A DNA stretch of 64,000 nucleotides from Brevibacillus fortis (GCF_003013395.1 NZ_PXZM01000035.1:1-64000); one strand, 5' to 3'; numbered from the stretch's first letter, positions 17,831 to 27,299 are shown. Numbers and translations: made by a program. Notes: generated by a model from the sequence alone, not told the origin.

Positions 17831-19021
17831 TCATGATTCTTCTGCCCATGTCCCTGCCAAGGGAGCAAAGTGCTGCATCGCCAAAGCTCCTGCTCCCATC
17901 ACGATCGCCTCCCCCTTCAATTCGGAAGGAATTACGCGAAATTTTCCCTTGAATGGCTCCCAAATCACTTGATCGCTATGCTCCTCGACCAAGTCAATGA
18001 TTTCGCGATAATTCTCCACCAAATCACCGCTTACAATTACAGTATCTGGATTGTACATGCATACAATATTGTTGATCGTGATTCCGAGGTACAGCGCAGT
18101 ACGGGAGACGATTTCCTTCGCCCAGCGCTCTTCATTTCTCGCTGCCGCGAACACCTGACGGACATCACTGACATCCTTCACCCGACGCGCTTCCATGATC
18201 AAAGAATTTTCGTCTATGTATGTTTGCAGGCATCCGCGCTTTCCACATTCGCACAGATTTCCATTCGGATCGAGCGTCGTATGCCCCAGCTCTCCTGCGC
18301 TATTGGAGCCCCCGCGAAACACTTCGCCATTGATAATCAACGCAGAACCGATACCAGTGCCAATCCCGATCAAGGCTGTCTTGTTCGAGCCTTTGGCAGA
18401 TCCGTACAAGTACTCCGAGAGGATTTTTACCTTCAAATCGTTGTCGATGACCGTTTTGATTTGCAGCCTTTTTTCAATCAGGCTGGCAAACGCTACGTCC
18501 TTCCACTCCAGCGTAGTGGAAAGCTGAACAATCCCTCGCTCATAATTGATCACCCCTGGCATCCCAATGCCAATCCCGACCACTTTTTCTAACGGAATGC
18601 CTGTCTGTTTGAGCATCCCTTCCATTTCGTTGCAAATTAGTTCAGCCGTCTCTTCCGGTGTAGAATCCTGTGTTTTATGATCCATCCGGTGCTGTGCAAT
18701 AATCGCTTCACTAAAGTCCATGATGCCAAAGCTGATTCGCTTTTTTGCCATGTCCACGCCGATTGTATAAATGGCCCCCGGCTCGATGTCGAGCATGATT
18801 GCCTTTCTGCCCACACCAGATGAGGTCAACTCCGTCTCTCGAATCAATCCTTCTTCGCATAACTCACTGACGAATCTACCAATCGATGTGGCACTCATCC
18901 GCGTAATTTTGGCGATTTCTGCACGCGATATCGGTCTTTGCTTTTTGATAATGTCGAGGATCATTTGCTTGTTATGCTGCTTGGTCACGTCCTGATCTTG
19001 CTTCATTATTTTTTTCATCAT
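17831..19021 (-). CDS. ROK family transcriptional repressor
   Basis: The 396-residue protein has an N-terminal winged helix (SRAEIAKITRMSATSIGRFV) and a ROK sugar-kinase-like domain: GVDMAKKRISFGIMD, IGIGTGIGSALI, GELGHTTLDPNG, and the zinc-binding CECGKRGCLQTY. Such proteins (XylR, NagC) bind sugars and repress catabolic operons. The start at 19021 has GGGAG 6 nt upstream. No sugar genes lie next to it, so its target and ligand are unknown. Confidence 0.87.
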   Translation of the reverse strand: MMKKIMKQDQDVTKQHNKQMILDIIKKQRPISRAEIAKITRMSATSIGRFVSELCEEGLIRETELTSSGVGRKAIMLDIEPGAIYTIGVDMAKKRISFGIMDFSEAIIAQHRMDHKTQDSTPEETAELICNEMEGMLKQTGIPLEKVVGIGIGMPGVINYERGIVQLSTTLEWKDVAFASLIEKRLQIKTVIDNDLKVKILSEYLYGSAKGSNKTALIGIGTGIGSALIINGEVFRGGSNSAGELGHTTLDPNGNLCECGKRGCLQTYIDENSLIMEARRVKDVSDVRQVFAAARNEERWAKEIVSRTALYLGITINNIVCMYNPDTVIVSGDLVENYREIIDLVEEHSDQVIWEPFKGKFRVIPSELKGEAIVMGAGALAMQHFAPLAGTWAEES

Positions 19022-19117
19022 ACAAAACTCCCATCTTGCTTGAATTCCCGGTAGCATTCCTGCGCGATTATTCTCACACTACCTGTCGCCATTTATTACG
19101 TCAACTGGGCCAAACAA

Positions 19118-19145
19118 AAACCATCCGAATCTCCTCGGATGGTTT
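19118..19145 (-). terminator. Terminator of metA
   Basis: AAACCATCCGA / TCGGATGGTTT with T residues following on the minus strand, 11 bp past the stop. Confidence 0.88.
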
Positions 19146-19156
19146 CTACGTTGCTA

Positions 19157-20074
19157 TCACTTGTTGTTGTTCAAATCATACGGTGTCTCTTGGTAAACGT
19201 AATAGTTTAACCAGTTGGAAAACAGCAAATTCGCATGTGCGCGCCAAGTGACGATAGGATCGCGACTTGGATCGTCCTTTGGATAGTAATTACGCGGAAC
19301 AGCAATGTCCAAGCCTTTGTTCACATCCCGCTGGTACTCATCTTGCAAGGTGGTCGGATCATACTCGGAATGTCCTGTCACGAAAATTTGTCTGCCATCC
19401 CTCGTCGCTACGATGTAAACCCCTGCTTCATCAGACTCAGACAAAATCTCCAGCTCTGACACTTGCTCGATGTCTTCCCTGCGGTTTTCGGTATGCCGCG
19501 AATGTGGAATGTGGAAGTAGTTATCAAATCCTCGGAACAGCTTCACATTTTGCTTATTGAGTGTATGAGGGAAGATTCCGAACATTTTTTCTTCCAAAGG
19601 ATGCTTGGGAACCCCAAAGTGGTGGTAGAGACCGGCTTGTGCTCCCCAACAAATATGCAGTGTCGAAGTGACCTTCTCCATTTTCCAATCGAGGATTTTT
19701 GTCAGCTCCTGCCAATACGTGACGTCTGTGAACTCGAGCTGTTCCACAGGCGCTCCGGTGATGATCATGCCATCAAATCGCTGGTCACAAATCTCCTCAA
19801 ATGTTTTATAAAACATCGACAAATGTTCTTCGGACGTATTTTTGGACGTATGGCTGGACATGTGCAAAAGCACGATTTCCACCTGTAGCGGCGTATTTCC
19901 CAGGAGGCGGAGCAACTGTGTCTCCGTTGTTTCCTTCACTGGCATGAGGTTGAGAATGACGATCCTGAGCGGTCGTATGTCCTGCGTGAAGGCACGGCTG
20001 TCCTTCATCACAAAAATATTTTCTTGGGCGAGTATTTCCGTTGCAGGCAATTCGTCGGGCAATTTGATTGGCAT
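19157..20074 (-). CDS. metA: Homoserine O-acetyltransferase MetA
   Basis: MetA acylates homoserine in the first committed step of methionine synthesis. The 305-residue protein has catalytic Cys142 in STLHICWGAQAG. Residue 111 is Glu (ITGAPVEQLEF), which in characterised MetA enzymes marks acetyl-CoA rather than succinyl-CoA use (E. coli has Gly111), so the product should be O-acetylhomoserine. The start at 20074 has AAGGGGG 6 nt upstream. No S-box riboswitch fits in the ~110-bp leader. Confidence 0.92.
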   Translation of the reverse strand: MPIKLPDELPATEILAQENIFVMKDSRAFTQDIRPLRIVILNLMPVKETTETQLLRLLGNTPLQVEIVLLHMSSHTSKNTSEEHLSMFYKTFEEICDQRFDGMIITGAPVEQLEFTDVTYWQELTKILDWKMEKVTSTLHICWGAQAGLYHHFGVPKHPLEEKMFGIFPHTLNKQNVKLFRGFDNYFHIPHSRHTENRREDIEQVSELEILSESDEAGVYIVATRDGRQIFVTGHSEYDPTTLQDEYQRDVNKGLDIAVPRNYYPKDDPSRDPIVTWRAHANLLFSNWLNYYVYQETPYDLNNNK

Positions 20075-20180
20075 AAGGATCCCCCTTTCCACTTTGAACA
20101 CAGGTAGAAAAACAATAATCCGACAAATTCGACAAAAATACTAGCCTTCCTGCCAAATCACCGGGAGAAAATGAAAAAAT

Positions 20181-20205
20181 CCCCTTGCAAGCAAGTTGCA
20201 AGAGG
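20181..20205 (-). terminator. Terminator of the glutamate dehydrogenase gene
   Basis: CTTGCAA / TTGCAAG stem followed by GGGGATTTTTTC on the minus strand. Confidence 0.8.
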
Positions 20206-20214
20206 TCTCTTCCC

Positions 20215-21474
20215 TTAAATCCAGCCGCGCGCTTCCATCGCCTCAGTAATTCGCAAAAGCGAGATCATATAGGCTCCCGTGCGCAAGTCCACCTTATATT
20301 GATCAGAGAGTTCTTTTACAGCACGATAGGCGTTAATCATTGTCGTTTGCAGCTTTTCGTTTACCTCAACCTCAGACCAGTAGTAATTCATCAGGTTTTG
20401 CACCCATTCAAAATACGAAACCGTTACGCCACCCGAATTGGCGAGAATATCTGGGATCACGGTAATCCCTTTTTCCCGCAAAATGGCGTCAGCATCCGGT
20501 GTAGTAGGTCCATTTGCCGCTTCTGCAATCCACTTGGCCTGAATGCTGTGGGCATTCGCTGCTGTGATGACATTTTCCAAAGCGGCCGGGATCAGAATAT
20601 CTACTTCCAGCTCCAACAGCTGTTCGTTAGAGATGACCGTCCCACCTACATACTCCAAAATAGTGGCGTTGTCTTTTAGCTGTCCTACCTTTTCTATGTC
20701 CAAGCCAGCAGCATCATAAATACCGCCGCGTGAGTCACTGACCGCCACGATTTTGAAGCCCAACTCCGTCAAAAGTCTGGCAGCAATTCTTCCCGCGTTG
20801 CCAAAGCCTTGGATGGCCACGGTAGTTTGCTCCGGCTGGCGTCCAGAATCTTTTAGCGCCTCCAATATCGTAAAGACACATCCACGGGCAGTCGCCTCGT
20901 TTCTTCCTTTGGAGCCGCCGACACTGAGTGGCTTTCCTGTGATGACTCCCGGAGAATAGGTGCCTTTTAATCTACTGTACGTATCCATCATCCACCCCAT
21001 GATTTGTGGGGTCGTATACACATCAGGCGCAGGTATATCTGTCTCAGGTCCGACCATATCAGCAATGGCTTCCATGAAGCCGCGGCTGACTCGTTCCAGC
21101 TCATTTTTACTGAATTCGTGGGGATCACATATGACGCCGCCTTTTCCGCCGCCATAAGGAAGACCAACTACGCCGCATTTGAATGACATCCACATGGAGA
21201 GTGCCTTGACTTCATCCATCGTCACATCTGGATGAAAGCGAATCCCTCCCTTGGTCGGTCCTACCGCGTCATTATGCTGAGATCGGTAGCCTTCAAAGAC
21301 ACGTACGCTGCCATCATCCATCTTGACTGGAAAGCTGACGGCCAATACTCGTTTGGGTCGCTTTAAAATTTCTACAGCATCGCTCCGCAATCCCAACAAT
21401 GCCGCTGCTGAATCAATCTGTTTCTGTACAATTTCGTATGGATTCAAGTTTTCTTTCTCTACAGACTTTAGCAT
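20215..21474 (-). CDS. Glu/Leu/Phe/Val family glutamate dehydrogenase
   Basis: The enzyme interconverts glutamate and 2-oxoglutarate plus ammonia. The 419-residue protein has the substrate-binding GLPYGGGKGGVICDP (catalytic lysine region), PAPDVYTTPQIMGWMMD, and the Rossmann segment VAIQGFGNAGRIAARLL. Size and motifs resemble B. subtilis RocG/GudB. The start at 21474 has GGGGAGG 7 nt upstream; the frame is open further 5' without support. Catabolic versus anabolic role and cofactor choice are not settled by sequence. Monocistronic. Confidence 0.9.
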   Translation of the reverse strand: MLKSVEKENLNPYEIVQKQIDSAAALLGLRSDAVEILKRPKRVLAVSFPVKMDDGSVRVFEGYRSQHNDAVGPTKGGIRFHPDVTMDEVKALSMWMSFKCGVVGLPYGGGKGGVICDPHEFSKNELERVSRGFMEAIADMVGPETDIPAPDVYTTPQIMGWMMDTYSRLKGTYSPGVITGKPLSVGGSKGRNEATARGCVFTILEALKDSGRQPEQTTVAIQGFGNAGRIAARLLTELGFKIVAVSDSRGGIYDAAGLDIEKVGQLKDNATILEYVGGTVISNEQLLELEVDILIPAALENVITAANAHSIQAKWIAEAANGPTTPDADAILREKGITVIPDILANSGGVTVSYFEWVQNLMNYYWSEVEVNEKLQTTMINAYRAVKELSDQYKVDLRTGAYMISLLRITEAMEARGWI

Positions 21475-21624
21475 CTCTCTTCCTCCCCAATACATTTCAC
21501 AAGCATCTTCTACATCACCTTGGCGCAGAGCTAAAGGATGAATGGAGTAATTATATACGATGCATGTAAATTCAGACAATTTATTTTCTTTGTTTTCACA
21601 TTATTGTGTTATTTTTGGTAAACA

Positions 21625-21667
21625 AAAAAACGCCTGATGCACCCTCGCGACACATCAGACGTTTTTA
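21625..21667 (-). terminator. Terminator of pncB
   Basis: The ACGTCTGATG / CATCAGGCGT stem is followed by TTTTTTTG on the minus strand; it begins at the pncB stop. Confidence 0.88.
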
Positions 21668-21669
21668 TC

Positions 21670-23118
21670 CTATTTTTTCAAATATGTCTTCATCAGCTTT
21701 GCTTTCGTCTCCCACATCTCTTCGCTAATGTGCAGACGGTAATGCTCCGGATTCAGCATGCGCAAGTATTCAGGCCAGAACAGCTTGAGTTGCTCACGGT
21801 GGTAATCGCGAATCTCTTGGAGGGTCGGCAGTTCATACACCAGTTCTCCATCCACAAATACCGGAACGAGAAGCGACTCAGCCTGATAGTTTTCCAAATG
21901 CTTGCTCAAATACGTATGGCTCGGATGGAATAAATGGAGAGGTGCGCCACCTTCGACTGCTGTTTCATGCGGGAAGCACATGTAGTCAGCAATCGCTTTT
22001 CCTGTTTCCGGATCAATCAATCGGTACATATCCTTGATGCCCGGCGTTGTGACTTTTTCCGGATTCCCAGAGATTTTGATGGTCGGCTGGTATTCTCCGT
22101 TCGCGCCTTCACGCGCCACCAGCTTGTATACGCCTCCGAGCGTCGGCTGATCCGCTGCCGTGATGAGTTGTGTTCCTACTCCCCAGCTATTTACACGTGC
22201 TCCCTGTACCTTCAGGTTCATAATCGTGTGCTCATCGAGGTCGTTGGAAGCGACAATTTTTACGTCGGGCAGTCCGGCCTTATCGAGCATTTCACGCGTT
22301 TTGATGGACAAATAGGCCAAGTCGCCACTGTCCAGTCTTACGGCAGCCAGCTGCTTGCCTTCCTTCTCCATTCGCTTCCCTAACTTAATCGCATTCGGCA
22401 CGCCGCTTTTGAGCGTATCGTAGGTGTCTACCAACAGAGTGACCTGTCCTGGAAGTGCTTTAGCAAACCGCTCAAAAGCCTCCTCCTCGCTCTCAAAGCT
22501 CTGTACCCAAGAGTGAGCGTGCGTCCCTTTTGTCGGAATGCCAAACATTTTCCCTGCCAGCATGTTTGAGGTCGCGTCGAAGCCAGCCAAATAAGCTGCC
22601 CGTGTCCCCCACAGTGCAGCATCTGCCTCCTGGGCCCTTCTTGTTCCGAATTCCATGAGAACATCATTGCCCGCCACGTTTTTAATCCGCGAAGCTTTGG
22701 TCGCAATCAGCGTCTGATAGTTCATGTAGTTCAACAGGGCCGTCTCAACCAGCTGTGCCTCCATGACACGCCCCTCTACGCGAATCAACGGCTCGTTCGG
22801 GAAAACCACGGTTCCTTCCTTGACGGAGTAGAGCGAGCCTTTAAAACGAAGCTGGCGCAGCTCTTCCAAAAACTTTGGATCGTAGTTCTCTTCTTGCTCA
22901 CCCAAATACTTCAAATCGCTTTCTTCAAAGCGCAAATTTTTTATATAGGAAACAATTCGTTCCAGTCCGGCAGAAACGGCGTATCCGTTTCCAAAAGGCA
23001 GCTTGCGGAAAAATGCTTCGAAAACGACCTTCTGATTGTGTGTTCCGTTCACCCAATGGGCGTACATCATGTTTATCTGATATTTATCTGTGTGTAGTGC
23101 CACACCAAATGATTGCAT
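21670..23118 (-). CDS. pncB: Nicotinate phosphoribosyltransferase
   Basis: PncB makes nicotinate mononucleotide from nicotinate, PRPP and ATP in NAD salvage. The 482-residue protein has LHTDKYQINMMYAHW, MEFGTRRAQEADAA, GTHAHSWVQSFESEEEAF, LLVDTYDT and VRLDSGDLAYLS, all typical of the family including the PRPP-binding region. The start at 23118 has AGGAGG 10 nt upstream. Single gene with its own terminator. Confidence 0.93.
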   Translation of the reverse strand: MQSFGVALHTDKYQINMMYAHWVNGTHNQKVVFEAFFRKLPFGNGYAVSAGLERIVSYIKNLRFEESDLKYLGEQEENYDPKFLEELRQLRFKGSLYSVKEGTVVFPNEPLIRVEGRVMEAQLVETALLNYMNYQTLIATKASRIKNVAGNDVLMEFGTRRAQEADAALWGTRAAYLAGFDATSNMLAGKMFGIPTKGTHAHSWVQSFESEEEAFERFAKALPGQVTLLVDTYDTLKSGVPNAIKLGKRMEKEGKQLAAVRLDSGDLAYLSIKTREMLDKAGLPDVKIVASNDLDEHTIMNLKVQGARVNSWGVGTQLITAADQPTLGGVYKLVAREGANGEYQPTIKISGNPEKVTTPGIKDMYRLIDPETGKAIADYMCFPHETAVEGGAPLHLFHPSHTYLSKHLENYQAESLLVPVFVDGELVYELPTLQEIRDYHREQLKLFWPEYLRMLNPEHYRLHISEEMWETKAKLMKTYLKK

Positions 23119-23263
23119 GTCACTGAGGCCTCCTGTGCATTCCTTTCTATCATCATACCAGAAGCGTCCGCTGGTGCCCATCCGCTGTGGAGGATATTAG
23201 GGAATATGATATAGTAATGGGATAAAAAGAGAAGCAAACGTACAGGCTGGGAGTGAGCGTAGG

Positions 23264-23905
23264 TTGGACAGAAAAATCGTTTCTATTAGTAAAGGGTTGC
23301 CAAAAAGTACTATGTACAACGGCAAAGAGTTCCTCTCCGGCATTTGGAAGGATGAAGCAGACGAGCTCGTTGTCCGTTCCGAGAAAATTGATGACGACGA
23401 TATCGCGAATCCACAGTATCACGGCGGCCCAGACCGCGTTGTCTGTGCGTATCCTTTTGAACATTATGCCCATTGGCAGAAGTTATTTGGCCAACCTCTG
23501 ACCAATGCGGCATTCGGAGAAAATCTCACACTCGCTGGCATGACCGAAGAACAGGTCTGTATCGGGGATGTGTATCAATTCGGAGATACGATCCTGCAAG
23601 TGACCCAAGGCAGATTTCCTTGTGCGACCATCAACAAGCGAAACAACAATAACCAATTGCTCAAAGCAGTGGTGGAGATGGGCTATACGGGCTATTTCTT
23701 CCGCGTCTTGCAGGAAGGAACCATCAAGCCAGACTCACAGATTACCCAAATCTCTGCTCATCCGAAGCAAGTCAGCGTAGCTTCCATCCACCACTTGTAC
23801 TTCCACGACAAGTCACCAGCCCAAGAGACGATACAGCGTATGCTAGAGGTAGAGGAATTGGCTTTGCCTTGGCGAAAAAAACTACTGGAAAAGCAACAGC
23901 AATAG
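23264..23905 (+). CDS. MOSC domain protein (YiiM-like)
   Basis: The 213-residue protein has a MOSC domain, including NPQYHGGPDRVVCAYPFEHY, AAFGENLTLAGMTEEQVCIGD and QGRFPCATINKR, with a conserved Cys that in this superfamily handles sulfur for the molybdenum cofactor. YiiM-type members help reduce N-hydroxylated compounds. The TTG start at 23264 follows GGGAG by 10 nt. It ends 15 bp before rluF, so the two are probably co-transcribed. Confidence 0.85.
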   Translation: MDRKIVSISKGLPKSTMYNGKEFLSGIWKDEADELVVRSEKIDDDDIANPQYHGGPDRVVCAYPFEHYAHWQKLFGQPLTNAAFGENLTLAGMTEEQVCIGDVYQFGDTILQVTQGRFPCATINKRNNNNQLLKAVVEMGYTGYFFRVLQEGTIKPDSQITQISAHPKQVSVASIHHLYFHDKSPAQETIQRMLEVEELALPWRKKLLEKQQQ

Positions 23906-23920
23906 CGAAAGGAACGTCTC

Positions 23921-24607
23921 ATGCGAATTAATAAATTCATCAGCGAAACCGGCATTTGCTCACGAAGAGAAGCCGATAAATTAATCGAGGCCAAGCGCGT
24001 GACGATCAACGGCCAACTCGCGGAACTGGGAAGTACGGTTGCGTCAGGAGATGACGTGCGCATCGATGGAAAGCCGCTCGGCACCAAAAAGAAAGATGTC
24101 TACATCGCCTTGAACAAGCCTGTCGGAATTACATGTACAACTGAACTGCAGGTCAAAGGCAACATCATCGATTTCGTGAATCACCCGGAGCGAATTTTTC
24201 CTATCGGGCGTCTGGATAAAGATTCGCAAGGACTCATCCTGTTAACCAATGATGGGGATATCGTAAACAAAATTTTGCGTGCCGAGAACAATCATGACAA
24301 AGAGTACATCGTCACCGTAGATAAGCCCATCACGGCGAATTTCTTGCACGGAATGGCAAACGGCGTGCGCATTCTCGAAACGACCACAAAGCCTTGCAAA
24401 GTAACCAGGGTCAGTGATCGCGTCTTCAATATCGTGCTGACGCAAGGGCTGAATCGGCAAATCAGACGGATGTGCCAGGCTTTTGGTTATCAGGTACGAA
24501 AACTAGAGCGGGTACGCATCATGAACGTATCGCTGGGGAATTTGAAGCTAGGACAATGGCGCAATCTGACGGCCAAGGAATTGACTGATCTGAACAAAAG
24601 CTTGTGA
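23921..24607 (+). CDS. rluF: 23S rRNA pseudouridine synthase RluF-type
   Basis: The 228-residue enzyme has an S4 RNA-binding domain (residues 1-55) and a RsuA/RluF catalytic domain with Asp99 in IGRLDKDSQGL. The late segment LNRQIRRMCQAFGYQVRKL is characteristic of RluF, which modifies U2604 of 23S rRNA in E. coli. Specificity in this organism is inferred. It is second after the MOSC gene, 15 bp downstream. Confidence 0.85.
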   Translation: MRINKFISETGICSRREADKLIEAKRVTINGQLAELGSTVASGDDVRIDGKPLGTKKKDVYIALNKPVGITCTTELQVKGNIIDFVNHPERIFPIGRLDKDSQGLILLTNDGDIVNKILRAENNHDKEYIVTVDKPITANFLHGMANGVRILETTTKPCKVTRVSDRVFNIVLTQGLNRQIRRMCQAFGYQVRKLERVRIMNVSLGNLKLGQWRNLTAKELTDLNKSL

Positions 24608-24610
24608 AAT

Positions 24611-24652
24611 AGGGGCGGGTTGGAGGCTATATAGTGGCTCCTTCCCGTCTTT
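24611..24652 (+). terminator. Terminator of MOSC-rluF
   Basis: GGGCGGG-TT-GGAG / CTCC-TT-CCCGTC stem with TTTTG after it, 4 bp past the rluF stop. Confidence 0.8.
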
Positions 24653-24793
24653 TGTATCTGTATGAGAATTTTTTGTTTTTACTGAAAACTCTCATTTACA
24701 CGCTCCCCTTCTCCGTTTACCATATAGAAAACCATACGAGAGAAAAGAGGTGGAGAGATTCTCCCTGTACTTTTTGGGGTGAATCTTGCGAGG

Positions 24794-26062
24794 ATGAAAC
24801 TGGTTTGTGTCGATTGCAGCAAGGAAGTGCCTACCCATTTATTTGACTATCAATGCACGTGCGGCGGCTTGTTTGACATTATTCACGATACGTCGGACAT
24901 TGATGCCGAATGGCTGAAGCGTGTCTTTCACGAGCGACTGTCAGAGCGTATGACACCTTATGCCAGCGGGGTATGGCGCTACAAAGAGCTGATTTTCCCC
25001 GGGCTTCCTGAAGAGTACATTACGACCAAGTACGAAGGAAATACAGGACTGTATGCATCTGCACTCATCCAATCGTATGTAGGAAGCAACAGCAAGGTAT
25101 GGCTGAAGGCACAAAGCGAGAATCCGAGTGGTTCGTTCAAAGACAATGGGATGACTGTTGCCGTATCACACGGGCGTTCACTTGGCTATCAACGCTTCAC
25201 CTGCACATCGACTGGCAATACCTCATCCTCTCTCGCCATGTATGCTGCACTCGCCGATGGCGAATCGTACGTGTTTGTACCAAACAAAAACATTTCCTTG
25301 AATAAAGTCATGCAAACACTCGCCTACGGAGCAAAGGTCATCAGCTTTGAAGGCACCTACGATGATGGCATCCGCTTTTACGAGCAATACAGCAAAGAGC
25401 TCGGTCTCTACATCTGCAATTCGATCAATCCATTCCGCATTGAAGGGCAGAAGAGCATCGTATACGAAATCGCCCAGTACCTCAATTGGAACCTTCCCGA
25501 TTGGGTGGTCATCCCTGGAGGAGCGCTAAGCAATGTGACTGCTCTCGGAAAAGGCTTGCAGGATTTGAAAAATCTCGGCTTCATCGAAAAAGTTCCTCGT
25601 GTGGCACTCGTACAGGCGGAAGGTGTCAGTCCATTTCATCGCATGGTCGCAGGCGGACACACCGAGCTTACACCTGAACCCAATCCGTATACACGTGCCT
25701 CCGCGCTAAACATCGGCAATCCGCCCAGCTGGAAGAAAGCGCTTCGTACCTTAGAAGAAACGAATGGCGTTACCTGCTCCGTGACCGATCAAGAGATTCT
25801 CGACGCCAAAGCATGGGTGGATAAGAGCGGGATCGGCTGCGAACCTGCCTCTGCCGCTACGGTCGCCGGATTGCGCAAGCTCATCGCGGAGCAAGTCATC
25901 GACAAGGACGAAACAGCCGTCTGCATTTTGACGGGAAACATGCTGAAGGACACCGATGCCCTGCAAGAATATCATTTGGGGGAATCGACGCAAGCGAGCT
26001 ATCCGAATAAAATTGTCTTGGCACAGCTTGCGTTTGAAGAGATTGGCGCCATGCTTTCGTAA
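24794..26062 (+). CDS. thrC: Threonine synthase
   Basis: ThrC converts O-phosphohomoserine to threonine with PLP. The 422-residue protein starts with a zinc-ribbon-like CVDC ... CTCGG, then NPSGSFKDNGMTVAVSHG with the PLP-binding lysine, TSTGNTSSSLAMYAALAD for phosphate binding, and VVIPGGALSNVTALGKG. The ATG at 24794 gives the usual MKLVCVDC start; an in-frame GTG at 24779 is possible. It is not next to hom or thrB, so it may be a stand-alone copy. Confidence 0.9.
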   Translation: MKLVCVDCSKEVPTHLFDYQCTCGGLFDIIHDTSDIDAEWLKRVFHERLSERMTPYASGVWRYKELIFPGLPEEYITTKYEGNTGLYASALIQSYVGSNSKVWLKAQSENPSGSFKDNGMTVAVSHGRSLGYQRFTCTSTGNTSSSLAMYAALADGESYVFVPNKNISLNKVMQTLAYGAKVISFEGTYDDGIRFYEQYSKELGLYICNSINPFRIEGQKSIVYEIAQYLNWNLPDWVVIPGGALSNVTALGKGLQDLKNLGFIEKVPRVALVQAEGVSPFHRMVAGGHTELTPEPNPYTRASALNIGNPPSWKKALRTLEETNGVTCSVTDQEILDAKAWVDKSGIGCEPASAATVAGLRKLIAEQVIDKDETAVCILTGNMLKDTDALQEYHLGESTQASYPNKIVLAQLAFEEIGAMLS

Positions 26063-26102
26063 CAGCCCACCCGATTTTCTTTGGTCAGCATACTCGAATC
26101 AT

Positions 26103-26131
26103 TTGCTATCCATTCCTAATCCTGTTATGCT
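26103..26131 (+). promoter_or_regulatory. Sigma-A promoter of the cold-shock gene
   Basis: TTGCTA, 17 bp, TATGCT. Transcription would start near 26138, giving a ~110-nt leader as is usual for csp genes. The leader ends with GTGTG-TTTT-CACAC directly before the AGGAGG site. Confidence 0.6.
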
Positions 26132-26248
26132 AGTAGAGAATTATTTTTGTTCGAAGCAACGGATAGCGTAAATAGCAAGTTTCGTCTTGATGATCCTGCG
26201 AGCAAGGATAGTATTATTTGTGTGTTTTCACACTAGGAGGCAACAACA

Positions 26249-26449
26249 ATGGAACAAGGTACAGTAAAATGGTTTAACGCAGAAAAAGGTTTTGGATTCA
26301 TTGAACGCGAAGGTAAAGAAGACGTATTTGTTCATTTCTCTGCTATCCAAAGCGAAGGTTTCAAATCCCTTGACGAAGGTCAAAAAGTTACTTTTGACGT
26401 AGAACAAGGCCAACGCGGACCACAAGCTACTAACGTTCAAAAAGTTTAA
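26249..26449 (+). CDS. CspA-family cold shock protein
   Basis: The 66-residue single-strand nucleic-acid-binding protein has the RNP1 motif KGFGFI and RNP2 DVFVHF, and starts MEQGTVKWFNAEKGFGFI. It acts as an RNA chaperone. AGGAGG lies 9 nt upstream, just after a small hairpin that could open or close the ribosome site with temperature (inference). Monocistronic with a strong terminator shared with the convergent Crp-family gene. Confidence 0.95.
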   Translation: MEQGTVKWFNAEKGFGFIEREGKEDVFVHFSAIQSEGFKSLDEGQKVTFDVEQGQRGPQATNVQKV

Positions 26450-26462
26450 TATAGCCACAAAC

Positions 26463-26498
26463 AAAAAAACAGACTCCAGTAATGGGGTCTGTTTTTTT
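26463..26498. terminator. Bidirectional terminator between csp and the Crp/Fnr gene
   Basis: AAAAAACAGACTCC ... GGGGTCTGTTTTTTT, with A and T runs on both sides, between convergent genes. Confidence 0.9.
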
Positions 26499-26512
26499 CG
26501 TTGTCTCAAGGA

Positions 26513-27172
26513 TTATTCGTCTGTAGGCAGTCTAGAACGTTTAATATCCGTAATTTGCCCCCGCGCTACACGCAGCAGCCCTTCTTTTTCCATCTTCTTT
26601 AGTGTCCGGCTGATCACTTCACGAGCAGTCCCCAGTTCAATCGCCAATAGATCATGCGTAATCGCAAGCGTATCATTCTCCGCACTTGTATGCTCGATCA
26701 AATATTCGGAAATCCGAACCCGAATGGATTTAAAGTTAATGTCGTCAATCAAGTTCGACATGATAATCAATCGACGCGCAAATGATTGAAAAATATACTG
26801 GCGAAAGTCTTGGTGCTTCTCGATCCATTTTTTATAAATCTTCGTCGGGACGTTCAAGACCAGACTCGGCTTCTCTACACAAGCAGAGGCTTCATACACC
26901 GTTTCTCCCAATATGCTAGACGCGATGAGCGGGCAGCACTCGCCAGCCGTTAACCTGTACAACGTAACCTCCCTGCCATCGCTGCTCAGTTTGAAAATGC
27001 GAACCAGTCCATCCAGGATCAATGGCGCATTCTCCAAAAACTCGCCTTCATCAATCGTAAAGTTGGCTGGAACCGTAGTTATAGAGATTCCTTCCTCCTG
27101 CCACTCTTCTGAAGTAAGTTCCGCCAGACTTGGAAAACGTGTAAGGACTTCCGCAATCTGATCCTTTTGCAT
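26513..27172 (-). CDS. Crp/Fnr family transcriptional regulator
   Basis: The 219-residue protein has a cyclic-nucleotide-binding-type beta-roll (residues 30-115), a long dimer helix, and a C-terminal winged helix with DLLAIELGTAREVISRTLKKM. No N-terminal cysteine cluster typical of FNR is present, and Cys residues at ECCPLI and SACVE do not form one. It is divergent from an alpha/beta hydrolase, with two palindromes in the shared gap. Its effector is unknown. Confidence 0.87.
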   Translation of the reverse strand: MQKDQIAEVLTRFPSLAELTSEEWQEEGISITTVPANFTIDEGEFLENAPLILDGLVRIFKLSSDGREVTLYRLTAGECCPLIASSILGETVYEASACVEKPSLVLNVPTKIYKKWIEKHQDFRQYIFQSFARRLIIMSNLIDDINFKSIRVRISEYLIEHTSAENDTLAITHDLLAIELGTAREVISRTLKKMEKEGLLRVARGQITDIKRSRLPTDE

Positions 27173-27208
27173 ATGGACGAAGAACCTCCTTGTGAAAAAA
27201 ATAACTTG

Positions 27209-27221
27209 GTGACAAAGTCAC
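27209..27221. promoter_or_regulatory. Palindrome GTGAC-AAA-GTCAC upstream of the Crp/Fnr gene
   Basis: Perfect 5-bp arms. The half-site GTGAC resembles Crp/Fnr half-sites, but the 3-bp spacer is shorter than the usual 6. A candidate autoregulatory site. Confidence 0.4.
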
Positions 27222-27299
27222 AGATTACCGATACAGATTTTTATTATTATTGCACTCAAGAGCACCGAACACAAGAACACCTGTTTAATCAATAATCGC

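Noticed and set aside
20075..20180. SAM riboswitch before metA
   Set aside because: The gap is only ~110 bp and largely used by the upstream terminator; no S-box core was seen.
24653..24793. T-box before thrC
   Set aside because: The leader is too short and no T-box sequence or antiterminator was found; a small GGAGA-GAT-TCTCC palindrome alone is not enough.
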